Below are positions 35,686 to 45,005 of a stretch of 64,000 bases of DNA, one piece after another (within the stretch, counting starts at the first letter, position 1; each line of letters opens with the position of its first letter). The notes beneath the pieces were generated by a model that saw only the letters and a program-made list of their open reading frames with translations, searched no databases and was not told the origin of the DNA. This DNA comes from Thermophilibacter mediterraneus (GTDB lineage Bacteria > Actinomycetota > Coriobacteriia > Coriobacteriales > Atopobiaceae): contig NZ_FPKO01000007.1 in assembly GCF_900119385.1 (NCBI RefSeq), positions 1-64,000 of the forward strand, read 5' to 3'. A program made the translations under genes and the position numbers.

Positions 35686-38600
35686 TCAGCGCCTGGTGCG
35701 CCTGCGCCCGGACGCGGACTGTCGGATTCTCAGGACCGCCGCGACCGCGGCGACTCCGAGGCCGAAGACGATGAGCGAGAGGCCGGCGGAGCTCTGTCCC
35801 GTGTTGGGGAACGCCCAGGCGCCCCCGCCTCCCGTGGTCTCGCCCGCGCCGCCGGTCGTCTGACGATCGGGCTCGCCCGCCGCGACGACGTCGACGGTGG
35901 CCGTGGCGTCGAGCGGCTCGTCGAGGCTCGCGCTCTCGAGGAGCGCCATGTTGACGAGGGTCTCGCCGGCGAGCGACTCGCCCGTCACCGAGGCGCGGTA
36001 GGAGAGCGTCACCTCGTCCCCGGCGTCGAGCGCCCCGAGCTCGAGCGTGATGCTCGTGCCGTCGACGATGGGGGAGAGCCCCTCGCGCTCCTCGCCGTTC
36101 ACGCTGACGCGCAGGGAGTCCCCGGCGATTCTGACCCCGTCCGGCAGCCCGGTGTCCGAGAGCGTCGCGTCCTCGAGGCCCTCGGCGGCGCGGATGGTGA
36201 CGGTGTAGGCCACCTCGTCGCCGACCGCCACCTCGTCGCGGTCCGCCGACTTCGAGAGCGTGGTCTCGTCCTTCTCGTCGCCCGGGTCCTCACCCGGGTC
36301 GGTTCCGGGCTTCGTCCCCGGGTCCTCACCCGGATCGGTCCCGGGGTCCTCCCCGGGGTCCTCTCCGGGGTCCGTCCCTGGGTCGTCGCCCGCGACGCGC
36401 ACGGTCTCCCGGGCGCTCAGCGGCTCGTCGAGGCTCTCGGAGGTGAGGGTGGCGACGTTTTCGACCTCGGAGCCGGCGAGGGCCTCGTCCTGGGGCGTGG
36501 CGTCATAGGTGATCCTCACGGTCTCCCCGGGCCGAAGGTCCCCGAAGGCGACGCTGAAGGTGTTGCCCGCGATGTCGGCGTTCACGGGCCTGATCTCGCG
36601 GTCGTTCAGCCAGGCCCGGATGCTCGACATGTCGATGGGCATCGAGCCCGGCAGGCTCGCGTCCCCGACGACCACGTTGCGCGCTCCCTCTCCGTCTGCG
36701 GGCACGCTCGCCTCGACGGTGTAGGCGACGGGCTCGCCGACGGCGACCGTGTCGACGCTCGCGACCTTGGTGAGCGTCACCTCGGGCGCATCTGCGGGCA
36801 CGGTGACGTGCGCGTCGTCTCGCAGCGCGCCGTCGAGCGTGTCCGCGGTGAGCTCGGCCGTGTTGACGACCGAGGTGCCCATGAGCCCCTCGTCGCGCGC
36901 CTGGGCGCGGTAGGTGATCGTCGCCACGTCCCCGGGCTCGAGGTCACCGAGGCGCGCGGCAAAGCCGTTGCCCTCGACGTCGAGCTCGAAGTCATCCACC
37001 GCCGCCCCGTTGACCTCGAGCTTGACGCCTCGCAGGTCGACGGGCATGGCCTCGGGCAGGCTCTTGTCGCTGATGACGACGTTTCTCGCCGGGTTGTCTG
37101 CGACGGATGCCGTGAGGGTGTAGGTCGCCCACTCGCCCATGCGTACGACGTCACGGTCGACGGTCTTGTCGAACTCGACGGTGGAGCGCGGGGCGACCAC
37201 CTCGACGGTGTTGTCGTCGGTTCCGTCGAGCGAGCCCTCGGCGCTCGCCTGCGCGACGTTGTGGAGCGAGGTCCCGGCGGCGAGCATGCTCACGTCGTAG
37301 CTGACGGCGAGCTGCTGCTCGTCGACCAGGTCGATGCCGGTCGCCAGAGTGAATCCCACGATGCTCCCGTCCTCGGCGCGCACGTACTCGGGCTGAGCCT
37401 CACGGGGAGCCCCGTCGGGCCCGGTGACGACGACGGAGCCCTCGACGATCGAGCCGACGCCCGCCTCGTCCATGCGGTCCGTGACGACAACGCCCCTGGC
37501 CTCGCAGTCCTCGCGCGTCTGGCTCACGACCACGGTGTAGCGCCCCGTCTCTCCCTCCTGGTAGACGTCCCTGTCAGAGTCCTTCTCCACGTCGAGCCGC
37601 GGCCCCTTCACGTCCACGACCTCATCATCCGTGGTGGCGGTGTTGGGCTCCGAGGTCTCCGCGTGCGCCGTGTTCTCCACGGTCTTGCCGGCGAGCTCGC
37701 TGTCCTGGACCTGGACGCGGTACTCGACGGTTATCTCGGTCTCGCACGACGCGGTCCCCGCGCGTGCGCTGCCCACGTCCACGCCGAGCGGGTTTCTCCC
37801 CTCGGCGCTCGCGAGGGCCCCGTCCGCCCAGACGGGGCGGCTCGTCTCGGCGCACACGAGGTCTCTGTTGGTCTCGAGGATGAAGGTCTCTCCGCCCTGG
37901 GGGGCGTGGCGGTACGTGACCGTGCAGCTCTCGGTGATGTCCTCCCCGCGCGAGTCGTACGCGCGTATCGAGTCGCGCAGGAGCTCGACGCCCTGCGTGC
38001 GCGCGAGGTCGGAGATCACAAGGTCGCGACCGAGCGTCCCCGGCGTCGAGTTGGTGACGCGCACGTGGTAGGTGATGACGTCGTTCACGGTGAAGGTGTC
38101 GTTTGACGCCTCCTTCTCGACCGTGAGGTGCGGCTGGTTGACCCAGACGTCTGCCATGTCGTCATCGGGCTGGGAGTTCGCCGCCTCTGCCGTCACGCGG
38201 TTCTCGATCTCCCATCCGCTCACGCCGTCCTCGGGGTATGCTCGAAATACCAGCTCGAGGTCCGTGCCATGGGCGAGGTGGTCGACGCTCATCTTCCAGC
38301 CGGTCCCGGAGGGCTCTATCGACCAGGCGGGCGTGACGGCTTCGTACTGGTCGTGCGTGTGGTCATCGTCCGCGATGCGGTACTGGATGGGGGAGAGCAC
38401 GCCCTCTGCGCGGTCTCCCACCCAGGACATCGCCACGTCCGAGCCGTTCTCGCGCAGGCTCAGGACCATGAGGCTGCCGTCGGCGTTGCGGCCCAGGCGC
38501 ATCCCCTCGGGCAGCGTGTCGTCGGTCACGGTGACCCCGTTGGCGACGGTGCCCTCCTGCGCGTTGGTCACGTGGACGGTGTACTCGAAGAAGCCGGGGT

Positions 38601-40515
38601 CCTGGTCGGACGCCCCCACGTAGCCCTCGAAGCGGTCGACGTCCTTGGTGACCTCCACGTTGGCCGTGTTGGCGTAGATCTCCTCGGGGTCGTCCGCGTC
38701 CATGGCGTTGTTGGCGTGGATGCCGGCGTTGTTGACGATCTCGCGCCCGTTGCCGGACTGGCGGACGCGCGCCTGGTAGCTCACCACGAGCTCGTCGCCG
38801 TAGTTGAACTTGTCGAAGTGCAGCGACCACTCGTTGCCGTTGACCTCCACGGCGGGCAGGTCCTTGACGCCGGAGGCTCGCACCGTGTCCCCCAAAAGCT
38901 CGAGGTACTCGGGCAGGTTGTCGGATACCACGGTGTCGCGGCTCTGGGCGTTTCTGACGGTCTGGCGGTACGTGACGGTGTAGCTCACGACGTCACCGAC
39001 CTCCCACTCATAGCCGTCCGCGACCTTGTCGACCGAGAAGACCGGCTGGAGCAGGTCCGTCTGCACGGTGTTGGAGGGCACCTTCCCCGTTCCGTTGATG
39101 AGGGCGTAGGAGGTGTTCCGCACGTAGAGGTTGCCGTTGGCGGGGTACTCCGTGAGCGTCGCGCGGAAGACGAACTGGTAGCGCTCACCGCTCATCGCCA
39201 TGGTGGGCAGGAAGTCGCGGTCGAACTCAAAGCGGACGGTGTTCTCGGTGGGGTTCTCGTTGTCGCCCTCGTAGACCACCCGGCCCGCGCCGTCGAGGCG
39301 GCTCCCGTCCGGCCCCACGAGGTAGCCCGACCCGTCGACGTAGCGCATCTCCGCGGGCAGCACGTCAACGATGTCGAGCGCGGTGTAGTGGTATCCCACG
39401 CGGCAGTTGACGCCCTGCTCGTGCTCCTTGAAGTCGATGGTGTAGGTGACCTCGTCGCCCACCGAGACCCCCTCGGTCCTGTCGACGCTCTTCACGGGCT
39501 CCTCGCCCGGCTCGGGCGGCTCGTTGGGGTCGGGCAGCGTCAGGAACTCGCTGCTCAGCGAGAAGATCGACTCCGCCTCGCCCACGCGCCACGAGGTGCC
39601 GAACCAGATTCTCAGCGGCTGGAGGTGCCCCGCGGCGTTGTCCGAGGTCGAGTCGAAGTACGCCTCGCACAGGCCGAGCCGGTACTGCTCGGGGTCCGTC
39701 TCGGAGAGGGCGCCCTCGTCGCTCACGATGGCTGTCTTGTCGTCGTTGAGGCCGAGCCGGTCGTTGGACGACGTTATCCTGCCCTCGGTCGCCGACCCCC
39801 CGAACGAGAATGACTGGCCGCGGTCGAGGTCCGTCGTGGTGATGTGGCCCTTCAGCGGGATGGGCGTGTCCGTCCCGGCGAAGACGAACTTGACCTCGAT
39901 CTCAAGGTCGTCGAGGCCGACGGTGTAGAAGTTGAAGTTCTCGAAGTCTCGTCCCTCGTCGGCGGGCGTCTTGTAGTCGTCGATCATGAAGACGCCGGTC
40001 TGGAAGGTCTCCCAGTTCCCTCGATACGGCCAGCGGTCCCATCCCTCGAGGGGCTCGACGAAGGTCCAGTCCGTGAGCGTCACCACGGCGTCGACCTCGT
40101 CCTCCCCGTACGAGCCCCCGGTGTAGCGCAGCGAGAACGAGCCCTTGGGCGTCGAGGCGTCGATGGGCGCGTAGTATCCCTTGGACCCCGCGTACTGCTC
40201 GTGCAGCGCGTTGGGGGTCGAGATGTACCGGCTGATGTCGTCCGTGCGGACGAAGCCGGTGACGCTGCCCTCGTCCACGTCGCTGAAGTTGATCGACCAG
40301 CTGTATCCCTGCGCCTCGAACTCGTCCTCGGAGACCTCGCTCACCGTGATCGGGTCGAACGACGGGTCCGCGAGGGCGACGATCGGAAAGAGCGTTCCGA
40401 GGGCGTTGCTCAGAACGAGGGCAACCGTCATGAGCAGCGCGCGCACGCGGGTCCCGACCGTCTGTCCGGCGCCGCTCCTGTTGCGGGGCGTCCCCCGCAC
40501 CTTTCTTGCGTTCAT
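35686..40515 (-). CDS. Giant wall-anchored adhesin with DUF11-type repeats
   Basis: This 1609-residue secreted protein has a signal peptide (core RALLMTVALVLSNALG, ending near ALADP) and an N-terminal unique region to about residue 340. At least eight DUF11-like beta-sandwich repeats follow, with starts near 345, 490, 622, 797, 975, 1115, 1245 and 1420. Each starts like VDRDEVAVGDEVAYTV and contains GDEVTLSYRA and VENVATL-type strands. A proline, aspartate and glycine-rich linker (DPGTDPGEDPG repeats) precedes the last repeat. The C-terminus has the sorting signal FPNTG (1569-1573), a hydrophobic helix and an arginine-rich tail. It is probably a host-surface or biofilm adhesin, anchored by the sortase encoded next door. 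Confidence 0.9.
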   Translation of the reverse strand: MNARKVRGTPRNRSGAGQTVGTRVRALLMTVALVLSNALGTLFPIVALADPSFDPITVSEVSEDEFEAQGYSWSINFSDVDEGSVTGFVRTDDISRYISTPNALHEQYAGSKGYYAPIDASTPKGSFSLRYTGGSYGEDEVDAVVTLTDWTFVEPLEGWDRWPYRGNWETFQTGVFMIDDYKTPADEGRDFENFNFYTVGLDDLEIEVKFVFAGTDTPIPLKGHITTTDLDRGQSFSFGGSATEGRITSSNDRLGLNDDKTAIVSDEGALSETDPEQYRLGLCEAYFDSTSDNAAGHLQPLRIWFGTSWRVGEAESIFSLSSEFLTLPDPNEPPEPGEEPVKSVDRTEGVSVGDEVTYTIDFKEHEQGVNCRVGYHYTALDIVDVLPAEMRYVDGSGYLVGPDGSRLDGAGRVVYEGDNENPTENTVRFEFDRDFLPTMAMSGERYQFVFRATLTEYPANGNLYVRNTSYALINGTGKVPSNTVQTDLLQPVFSVDKVADGYEWEVGDVVSYTVTYRQTVRNAQSRDTVVSDNLPEYLELLGDTVRASGVKDLPAVEVNGNEWSLHFDKFNYGDELVVSYQARVRQSGNGREIVNNAGIHANNAMDADDPEEIYANTANVEVTKDVDRFEGYVGASDQDPGFFEYTVHVTNAQEGTVANGVTVTDDTLPEGMRLGRNADGSLMVLSLRENGSDVAMSWVGDRAEGVLSPIQYRIADDDHTHDQYEAVTPAWSIEPSGTGWKMSVDHLAHGTDLELVFRAYPEDGVSGWEIENRVTAEAANSQPDDDMADVWVNQPHLTVEKEASNDTFTVNDVITYHVRVTNSTPGTLGRDLVISDLARTQGVELLRDSIRAYDSRGEDITESCTVTYRHAPQGGETFILETNRDLVCAETSRPVWADGALASAEGRNPLGVDVGSARAGTASCETEITVEYRVQVQDSELAGKTVENTAHAETSEPNTATTDDEVVDVKGPRLDVEKDSDRDVYQEGETGRYTVVVSQTREDCEARGVVVTDRMDEAGVGSIVEGSVVVTGPDGAPREAQPEYVRAEDGSIVGFTLATGIDLVDEQQLAVSYDVSMLAAGTSLHNVAQASAEGSLDGTDDNTVEVVAPRSTVEFDKTVDRDVVRMGEWATYTLTASVADNPARNVVISDKSLPEAMPVDLRGVKLEVNGAAVDDFELDVEGNGFAARLGDLEPGDVATITYRAQARDEGLMGTSVVNTAELTADTLDGALRDDAHVTVPADAPEVTLTKVASVDTVAVGEPVAYTVEASVPADGEGARNVVVGDASLPGSMPIDMSSIRAWLNDREIRPVNADIAGNTFSVAFGDLRPGETVRITYDATPQDEALAGSEVENVATLTSESLDEPLSARETVRVAGDDPGTDPGEDPGEDPGTDPGEDPGTKPGTDPGEDPGDEKDETTLSKSADRDEVAVGDEVAYTVTIRAAEGLEDATLSDTGLPDGVRIAGDSLRVSVNGEEREGLSPIVDGTSITLELGALDAGDEVTLSYRASVTGESLAGETLVNMALLESASLDEPLDATATVDVVAAGEPDRQTTGGAGETTGGGGAWAFPNTGQSSAGLSLIVFGLGVAAVAAVLRIRQSASGRRRTRR

Positions 40516-40985
40516 GTCCCTTCCTTCTCTCTGGGCGCGGGGCCTGGCCGCGCGACGTCCATCAGGTCCTCCCGAAGCCTCCCTTCAGCAGTCGACGGTC
40601 CCCGGTCAGGCAGCGGGGCGTCCGGTGTGGTCGCGTGCGTGGGTGGCTCGGTTGGGCTGCGTTCGGGACGGGTGCCACATCGGTGGGAGGGGAGCGTAGC
40701 GCCGCGGGGCTTCCAGCTGTCTGCTTGTCCGCGCTCACGAGCCTTCGTCCCCAGCTCGGGGGCGTCATGGCCCTCGGGCGATCCCAGAGTCCGTCGGCGA
40801 GCGGTCGGTTGGGGTCTGCGAGCGCGAGCCGTCACCGGGGCGCCGCGCCCCACCGCGTCAAAAGCGAACAAAGCAAGAAGGTCGAGGTTCTTCTCGGCGT
40901 GTCCTCGGCGCGCTCAGCTGCCGACTGAGGCGGCGCCGCGCGGAAGGGGGTATCCTACTCGGGTCACCGCGAACGAAGGAGCTCC
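40516..40985. other. Gene-free interval of 470 bp
   Basis: No coding sequence is convincing here. It contains the promoter region of the adhesin gene (minus strand) and, at its other end, the promoter of yccF with a TATCCT -10-like box at 40942-40947. No repeat family member was recognised in it. Confidence 0.5.
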
Positions 40986-41354
40986 ATGGGCTGTCTGAGC
41001 GTGCTGTTCAACCTCATCTGGATTCTCACGGGCGGCTGGATGACGGCTCTCGCCTTTCTGCTCGCCGGCGTCGTCTTCTGCGTCACGATCGTGGGCATCC
41101 CGCTGGGAAGGCAGGCCTTCAAGATGGCGTCGCTCACGCTCGCGCCCTTTGGCAAGACGGTCACCTACGGTGGCGGCGCGCCGTCGCTCGTGGCAAACGT
41201 GTTCTGGGTCGTGCTCGTGGGGCTCTGGACGGCAATCGGATACGCGGTCGAGGGGGCGATCTTCTGCGTCACGATCGTGGGCATCCCGTTTGGCCTGCAG
41301 CTCTTCAAGATGGCGAAGCTCGCCCTGTGCCCGTTCGGCGCGGAGGTTCGCTAG
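40986..41354 (+). CDS. YccF domain-containing membrane protein
   Basis: This 122-residue inner-membrane protein consists of two copies of the YccF unit. The segment FCVTIVGIPLGRQAFKMA near residue 32 recurs as FCVTIVGIPFGLQLFKMA near residue 92, each followed by APFG or CPFG. The function of YccF is unknown. The duplicated form is normal for the family. The start follows GAAGGAGC. It appears to be a single-gene unit. Confidence 0.92.
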   Translation: MGCLSVLFNLIWILTGGWMTALAFLLAGVVFCVTIVGIPLGRQAFKMASLTLAPFGKTVTYGGGAPSLVANVFWVVLVGLWTAIGYAVEGAIFCVTIVGIPFGLQLFKMAKLALCPFGAEVR

Positions 41355-41382
41355 CCGGCGGGCTGCCATGCCACCGTAGCGC

Positions 41383-41519
41383 CGACTTCCGCACAGTCTC
41401 GAAATTGTGCGAACTCGGGGGCGCTAAGGGGGCGCCCTCTCTGGCGAGAAGGGCCTCCAACAGGCACTTTGCCCTGTGCCCATTGTCCGCGTCCGCACAC
41501 ATCGGGAATTGTGCGGACG
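41383..41519. repeat. Pair of related hairpins with CGCACA/TGTGCG arms
   Basis: Hairpin 1 (41383-41416) pairs TCCGCACA with TTGTGCGAA. Hairpin 2 (41490-41519) pairs CGTCCGCACA with TGTGCGGACG around GGGAAT. Both have AATTGTGCG in the right arm. The GGCGAGAAGG motif lies between them (41443). The rest of the 336-bp gap up to 41690 holds no gene I can support. Confidence 0.65.
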
Positions 41520-41690
41520 TGGACCCCCGGCCCCGTCCGCTGGTAGCAGCCGCGAACACCCGTGTCAACCTGCGTGCGCTTGCCGAATCACGTCGTGCGC
41601 CACGCCGAGGGGACCCGCCTCCGGGCGAATGGGCCATGCGGGGCGGGGTAGGATTCGCCATGCGTATCCACACGACCGAAGGGACCAACC

Positions 41691-42431
41691 ATGCTGCTCA
41701 AGGGAAAGACCGCCGTCGTCACCGGCGGCTCGCGCGGAATCGGCCTGGCCATCGTCAGGCGCTTCCTGGAGGAGGGCGCCAACGTGGCCCTGTGCGGCAG
41801 CCGACCGGAGACCGCGGCAAAGGCCGTCGACGCCATCCTCGCCGAGACGCCCGACGCGCCCGTGATGGGCATCTCGCCGGACATCGCCGACGAGGCGGCG
41901 CTCGAGGCAGCCTTCCGCGAGGTCGCCGAGCGCTTCGGCGGGCTCGACATCGTCTGCAACAACGCGGGCATCTCGCAGTCCACGCCGCTCGACGACTACA
42001 CGCCCGAGCAGTTCGACGCCATCATCGACATCAACGTCAAGGGCGTCCTCAACGGTTGCCAGGCGGCCGCGCGCGTGCTCGGCGAGGGCGGCGTGATCAT
42101 CAACACGAGCTCGATGGTCTCCAAGATGGGCCAGCCCTCCGGCGTGGCCTACCCCATGTCCAAGTTCGCGGTGAACGGCATCACCATCTCGCTCGCGCGT
42201 GAGCTCGGGCCCAGGGGCATCCGCGTGAACGCCGTGGCCCCGGGCGTCACCGCCACGGACATGGTGGCGTCGCTCCCGGAGGAGATGATCGCGCCCATCG
42301 CCGCCGGCATCCCGCTGCGCCGGGTGGGGCAGCCCGAGGACGTCGCCAACGCCTTCGTCTACCTGGCGAGCGACCTCGCCTCCTACGTGACCGGTGAGGT
42401 TCTGGCGGTCGACGGCGGCATGACGGTGTAG
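41691..42431 (+). CDS. SDR-family NAD(P)-dependent oxidoreductase
   Basis: This classical short-chain dehydrogenase of 246 residues has the cofactor motif TGGSRGIG (11-18), NNAG (90-93), catalytic Ser140/Ser141, and Tyr154 and Lys158 in YPMSK. It resembles 3-oxoacyl-ACP reductases and hydroxysteroid dehydrogenases. In gut Coriobacteriia such enzymes can oxidise bile-acid hydroxyls, but nothing here proves that substrate. No fatty-acid synthesis gene is adjacent. The start follows GAAGGGACC. Confidence 0.88.
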   Translation: MLLKGKTAVVTGGSRGIGLAIVRRFLEEGANVALCGSRPETAAKAVDAILAETPDAPVMGISPDIADEAALEAAFREVAERFGGLDIVCNNAGISQSTPLDDYTPEQFDAIIDINVKGVLNGCQAAARVLGEGGVIINTSSMVSKMGQPSGVAYPMSKFAVNGITISLARELGPRGIRVNAVAPGVTATDMVASLPEEMIAPIAAGIPLRRVGQPEDVANAFVYLASDLASYVTGEVLAVDGGMTV

Positions 42432-42494
42432 AGTCGACGGGGCGCGGTGCCGCTGCGCCGCGCCCCGCTCGTCACCGTAGCAAGGGGGCCGCCC

Positions 42495-43109
42495 ATGGGA
42501 GCGCTCGACCCGCTCGTGCTCTACCTCGCCATCGTGAACGCGACGACGCTCGCGCTCGTGGCGCTCGACCGGAGGCTCTCCGGGCGTGGCGGCAGCGGAG
42601 AGGCGGTGTCCCGCACGGCGCTCACACTGCTCATGTTCGCCGGCGGAGCCCTCGGCGGCGTGATCGCGATCGCTCTGTTCGACCGACGCACCAACAAGCG
42701 AAACTCGGCGTGGCACGCCTTCTCGGTCATCGCGCTTCTGGGCTGGTCGCTCGCCCTCGTGGCCATCTACGTCGCGCCGCTCGACCCGCGGGCGGTGCTT
42801 GCTGCCGCGACCGGCAGGGGGCACACGGGTCTTCTCGCCTACCTCGTCGTCGCGAGCGGCGCGACGTTTCTCGTCTTCGTCGTCGACAAGCTCGTCGCCA
42901 TCTGGAACGGCCGGGGGCACGACGCGACGCGCGTGCCCGAGGGGGCGCTGCTGCTGCTCTCGCTCGCGGGAGGCTCTCCCGGCGCGCTCCTCGCCATGCT
43001 CGTGGCCAGGCACAAGATTCGCACGACCGCCTTCGCCGTGGGCATCCCCCTCATGCTGGCGCTCCAGGTCGTCCTCGTGGCGTACCTGCTGCAGTTCGGC
43101 GTGGCGTAG
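42495..43109 (+). CDS. Membrane protein with two DUF1294 units
   Basis: The 204-residue protein has two copies of the DUF1294 unit. The second copy is canonical (VDKLVAIWNGR, TRVPEGALLLLSLAGGSPGAL, ARHKIRTTAF). The first is diverged (LDRRLSGRGG, VSRTALTLLMFAGGALGG, DRRTNKRNSAWHAF). Six or so membrane helices are predicted. Single-domain DUF1294 proteins are usually about 90-120 residues, so this is a tandem duplication with one decaying half. The function is unknown. The ATG is chosen for the upstream AAGGGGG. Confidence 0.82.
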   Translation: MGALDPLVLYLAIVNATTLALVALDRRLSGRGGSGEAVSRTALTLLMFAGGALGGVIAIALFDRRTNKRNSAWHAFSVIALLGWSLALVAIYVAPLDPRAVLAAATGRGHTGLLAYLVVASGATFLVFVVDKLVAIWNGRGHDATRVPEGALLLLSLAGGSPGALLAMLVARHKIRTTAFAVGIPLMLALQVVLVAYLLQFGVA

Positions 43110-43161
43110 CCTGGCCGCGCCCCGGGGCGCGGCGGCCGCGGTCGCCGCGGGGCGGAATCGC

Positions 43162-43268
43162 GTCGAGTGCGCGCTGGCCTCCGCGCACTCGAGCCAATTC
43201 TTGTCCGTGCGGACAAAGAACCCGCCGAGTGCGCGCCTCCTCCAAAGCGGAAGCGCGCACTCGGCGGG
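43162..43268. repeat. Three successive hairpins between convergent genes
   Basis: Hairpin 1 pairs TCGAGTGCGCG (43163-43173) with CGCGCACTCGA (43182-43192). Hairpin 2 is TTGTCCGTGCGGACAA (43201-43216). Hairpin 3 has 15-bp perfect arms CCGCCGAGTGCGCGC (43222-43236) and GCGCGCACTCGGCGG (43253-43267). Hairpins 1 and 3 share GAGTGCGCGC. It probably works as a two-way terminator. Confidence 0.75.
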
Positions 43269-43303
43269 GTTGCTCGCAGTTGTGTCGCGGCGTCCGCCGC
43301 GCG

Positions 43304-44758
43304 CTAGCCGTCGCTGCGGGAGAAGCCGTTCCTCATGCGCATGCTCGCCTCGTAGAGGACCTTGTCGAGCAGGTCCTCGGTCTGCCTCCGGCACTCATCG
43401 GCGATCGCGGCGTTGCAGGCGGCGAGGTCGCCGCCCCTCTCGTCGCACTCCCGGACCATGGCGGCGCAGCGCGCGCTCAGCGCCTCCTGGTAGCGCTCGA
43501 CGTGCGGCAGGCACGCCCCGTACGCGCCGTCCGCGAGCGCACCTACGAGTCGGTTTGCCCAGTAGAAGCTCTCGCTGGTCACGCGCGTGGTGGTTCCCTC
43601 GAAGTACGCCGGCGTCTCGCGGACGCCCGCGTAGAGCGGAACGAGCGCGTTGAAGGCGTTGGACCCGTAGGCGATCCACTGCAGCGCCGCGCGCTCGGCC
43701 GGCACGCTCGGGCGAAGCTGCAGCACGGCGAGCTGGCTGTTGCGGTTGATGCCGATGGGGCGGTAGAGCCCGCGAAGCTCGCGCGGGCCGTGGCCGTAGG
43801 GGTCGTACGGCGTGCCCTGGTAGTGCAGCGAGAGCACGTACTTCACGTCCTCGATCGTCACCTTGCGCTCGGGCTCGCGACACCAGGGGATGCGGTCGCT
43901 CTCGGGGCCGAAGTCGGCCGCCGGCGCCGCGGTGTCCCAGGGGCCGGCGTGCGGGCTGAGGAATCGCTGCATGGCCCAGGCGCGCGGCGTGTTGTAGACA
44001 TGGTCGGAGTCGGAGTGGCTGCCGAACGCCTCGCGCGGGTTGAAGTGCCCGCCGCGCACGCCGAGCGTGAGGTCGAGGTGGTTGTCCTCCATCCATGCGC
44101 GCAGGTCGGGCGAGCAGAGGTGCTCGTCCTTCTCGCCGTACGCGTCGTCGAGGTCGAAGTCGTCGATGCCGAGCTGGTTGGGCATGGTGACGTAGGAGTC
44201 GTCGGGCACGCGCCGCGCGATCCAGTGATGGCCGCCCACGGTCTCCATCCACCAGATCTCGTTCGCGTCGGAGAAGGCGATGCCGTTCATCTCGTAGGTG
44301 CCGTGGCGCTCCAGGAGCTCGCCCATCCGCAGCACGCCGTCGCGCGCGCTCGTGGCGTAGGGGAGCACGAGCGTGACCATGTCCTCCTCGCCGATGCCGC
44401 CGGGCGTGCCCGTTGCCGCGTCGTAGCGCACGAGCGGGTCGGCGGCGAGCACGCGCTCGTTGGTGGTGATGGTCTCCGTGGCGCTCATGCCCACGTTGAG
44501 CTCGTTGAAGCCGGCCTCCTCCCAGAGCCCCTCCTTGAGATCGGCGTTGGGCATGGCGGTGTAGCGCATGCCTCCCTCGCGAAGCTCGATCTCCAGGTGG
44601 GAGATGACGCTCCGGTAGACGGCGCCGGCCCGCGGCGCCTCGCGCGCGACGAAGCGCTTGGGGCAGAACTCGCCGTTGGACGAGTCCTCGTTGCGGGCAA
44701 CGATCGTCGACCCGTCGTAGCTGGCCTTCCGGCCAACAAGGATGGTGGTGCAGGGCAT
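43304..44758 (-). CDS. C69-family dipeptidase
   Basis: This 484-residue Ntn-hydrolase (PepDA-like) cleaves dipeptides. The nucleophile is Cys3, near the very start (MPCTTILVGRKASYDGSTI), as in the family, where the preceding residues are removed. ARNED follows. The gene has a GGAGGATCC leader and a convergent neighbour. With the M20 dipeptidase at 24638, it suggests active use of peptides. There is no signal peptide, so it is probably cytoplasmic. Confidence 0.9.
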   Translation of the reverse strand: MPCTTILVGRKASYDGSTIVARNEDSSNGEFCPKRFVAREAPRAGAVYRSVISHLEIELREGGMRYTAMPNADLKEGLWEEAGFNELNVGMSATETITTNERVLAADPLVRYDAATGTPGGIGEEDMVTLVLPYATSARDGVLRMGELLERHGTYEMNGIAFSDANEIWWMETVGGHHWIARRVPDDSYVTMPNQLGIDDFDLDDAYGEKDEHLCSPDLRAWMEDNHLDLTLGVRGGHFNPREAFGSHSDSDHVYNTPRAWAMQRFLSPHAGPWDTAAPAADFGPESDRIPWCREPERKVTIEDVKYVLSLHYQGTPYDPYGHGPRELRGLYRPIGINRNSQLAVLQLRPSVPAERAALQWIAYGSNAFNALVPLYAGVRETPAYFEGTTTRVTSESFYWANRLVGALADGAYGACLPHVERYQEALSARCAAMVRECDERGGDLAACNAAIADECRRQTEDLLDKVLYEASMRMRNGFSRSDG

Positions 44759-45005
44759 GGATCCTCCTTCTCGCGCGCGCCGGTCGGCTCGTCGGCGCGC
44801 CCCGTTCGTCCAGGCACCATCTTAGCGGTATGCGGGGCGGGGCGCCCGCTCGCCGGCGCGCCCGCGCGGGCCGCTGACCCGGGTGCCGGGCGCGCGGGGC
44901 GGCCGGACTTTAACATCGCTTTTCGACGTCGCCCGGCGCCGCCGCGCTGGGCTGGCGGGGCGCCATACTATACGGGTTCGTTCCGCGAGCCCGGAGGTGT
45001 TCCGC

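Noticed and set aside
40516-40985. A possible gene antisense to the adhesin promoter
   Set aside because: The open frame is rich in P, R, T and G without any structured pattern, and overlaps the expected promoter.
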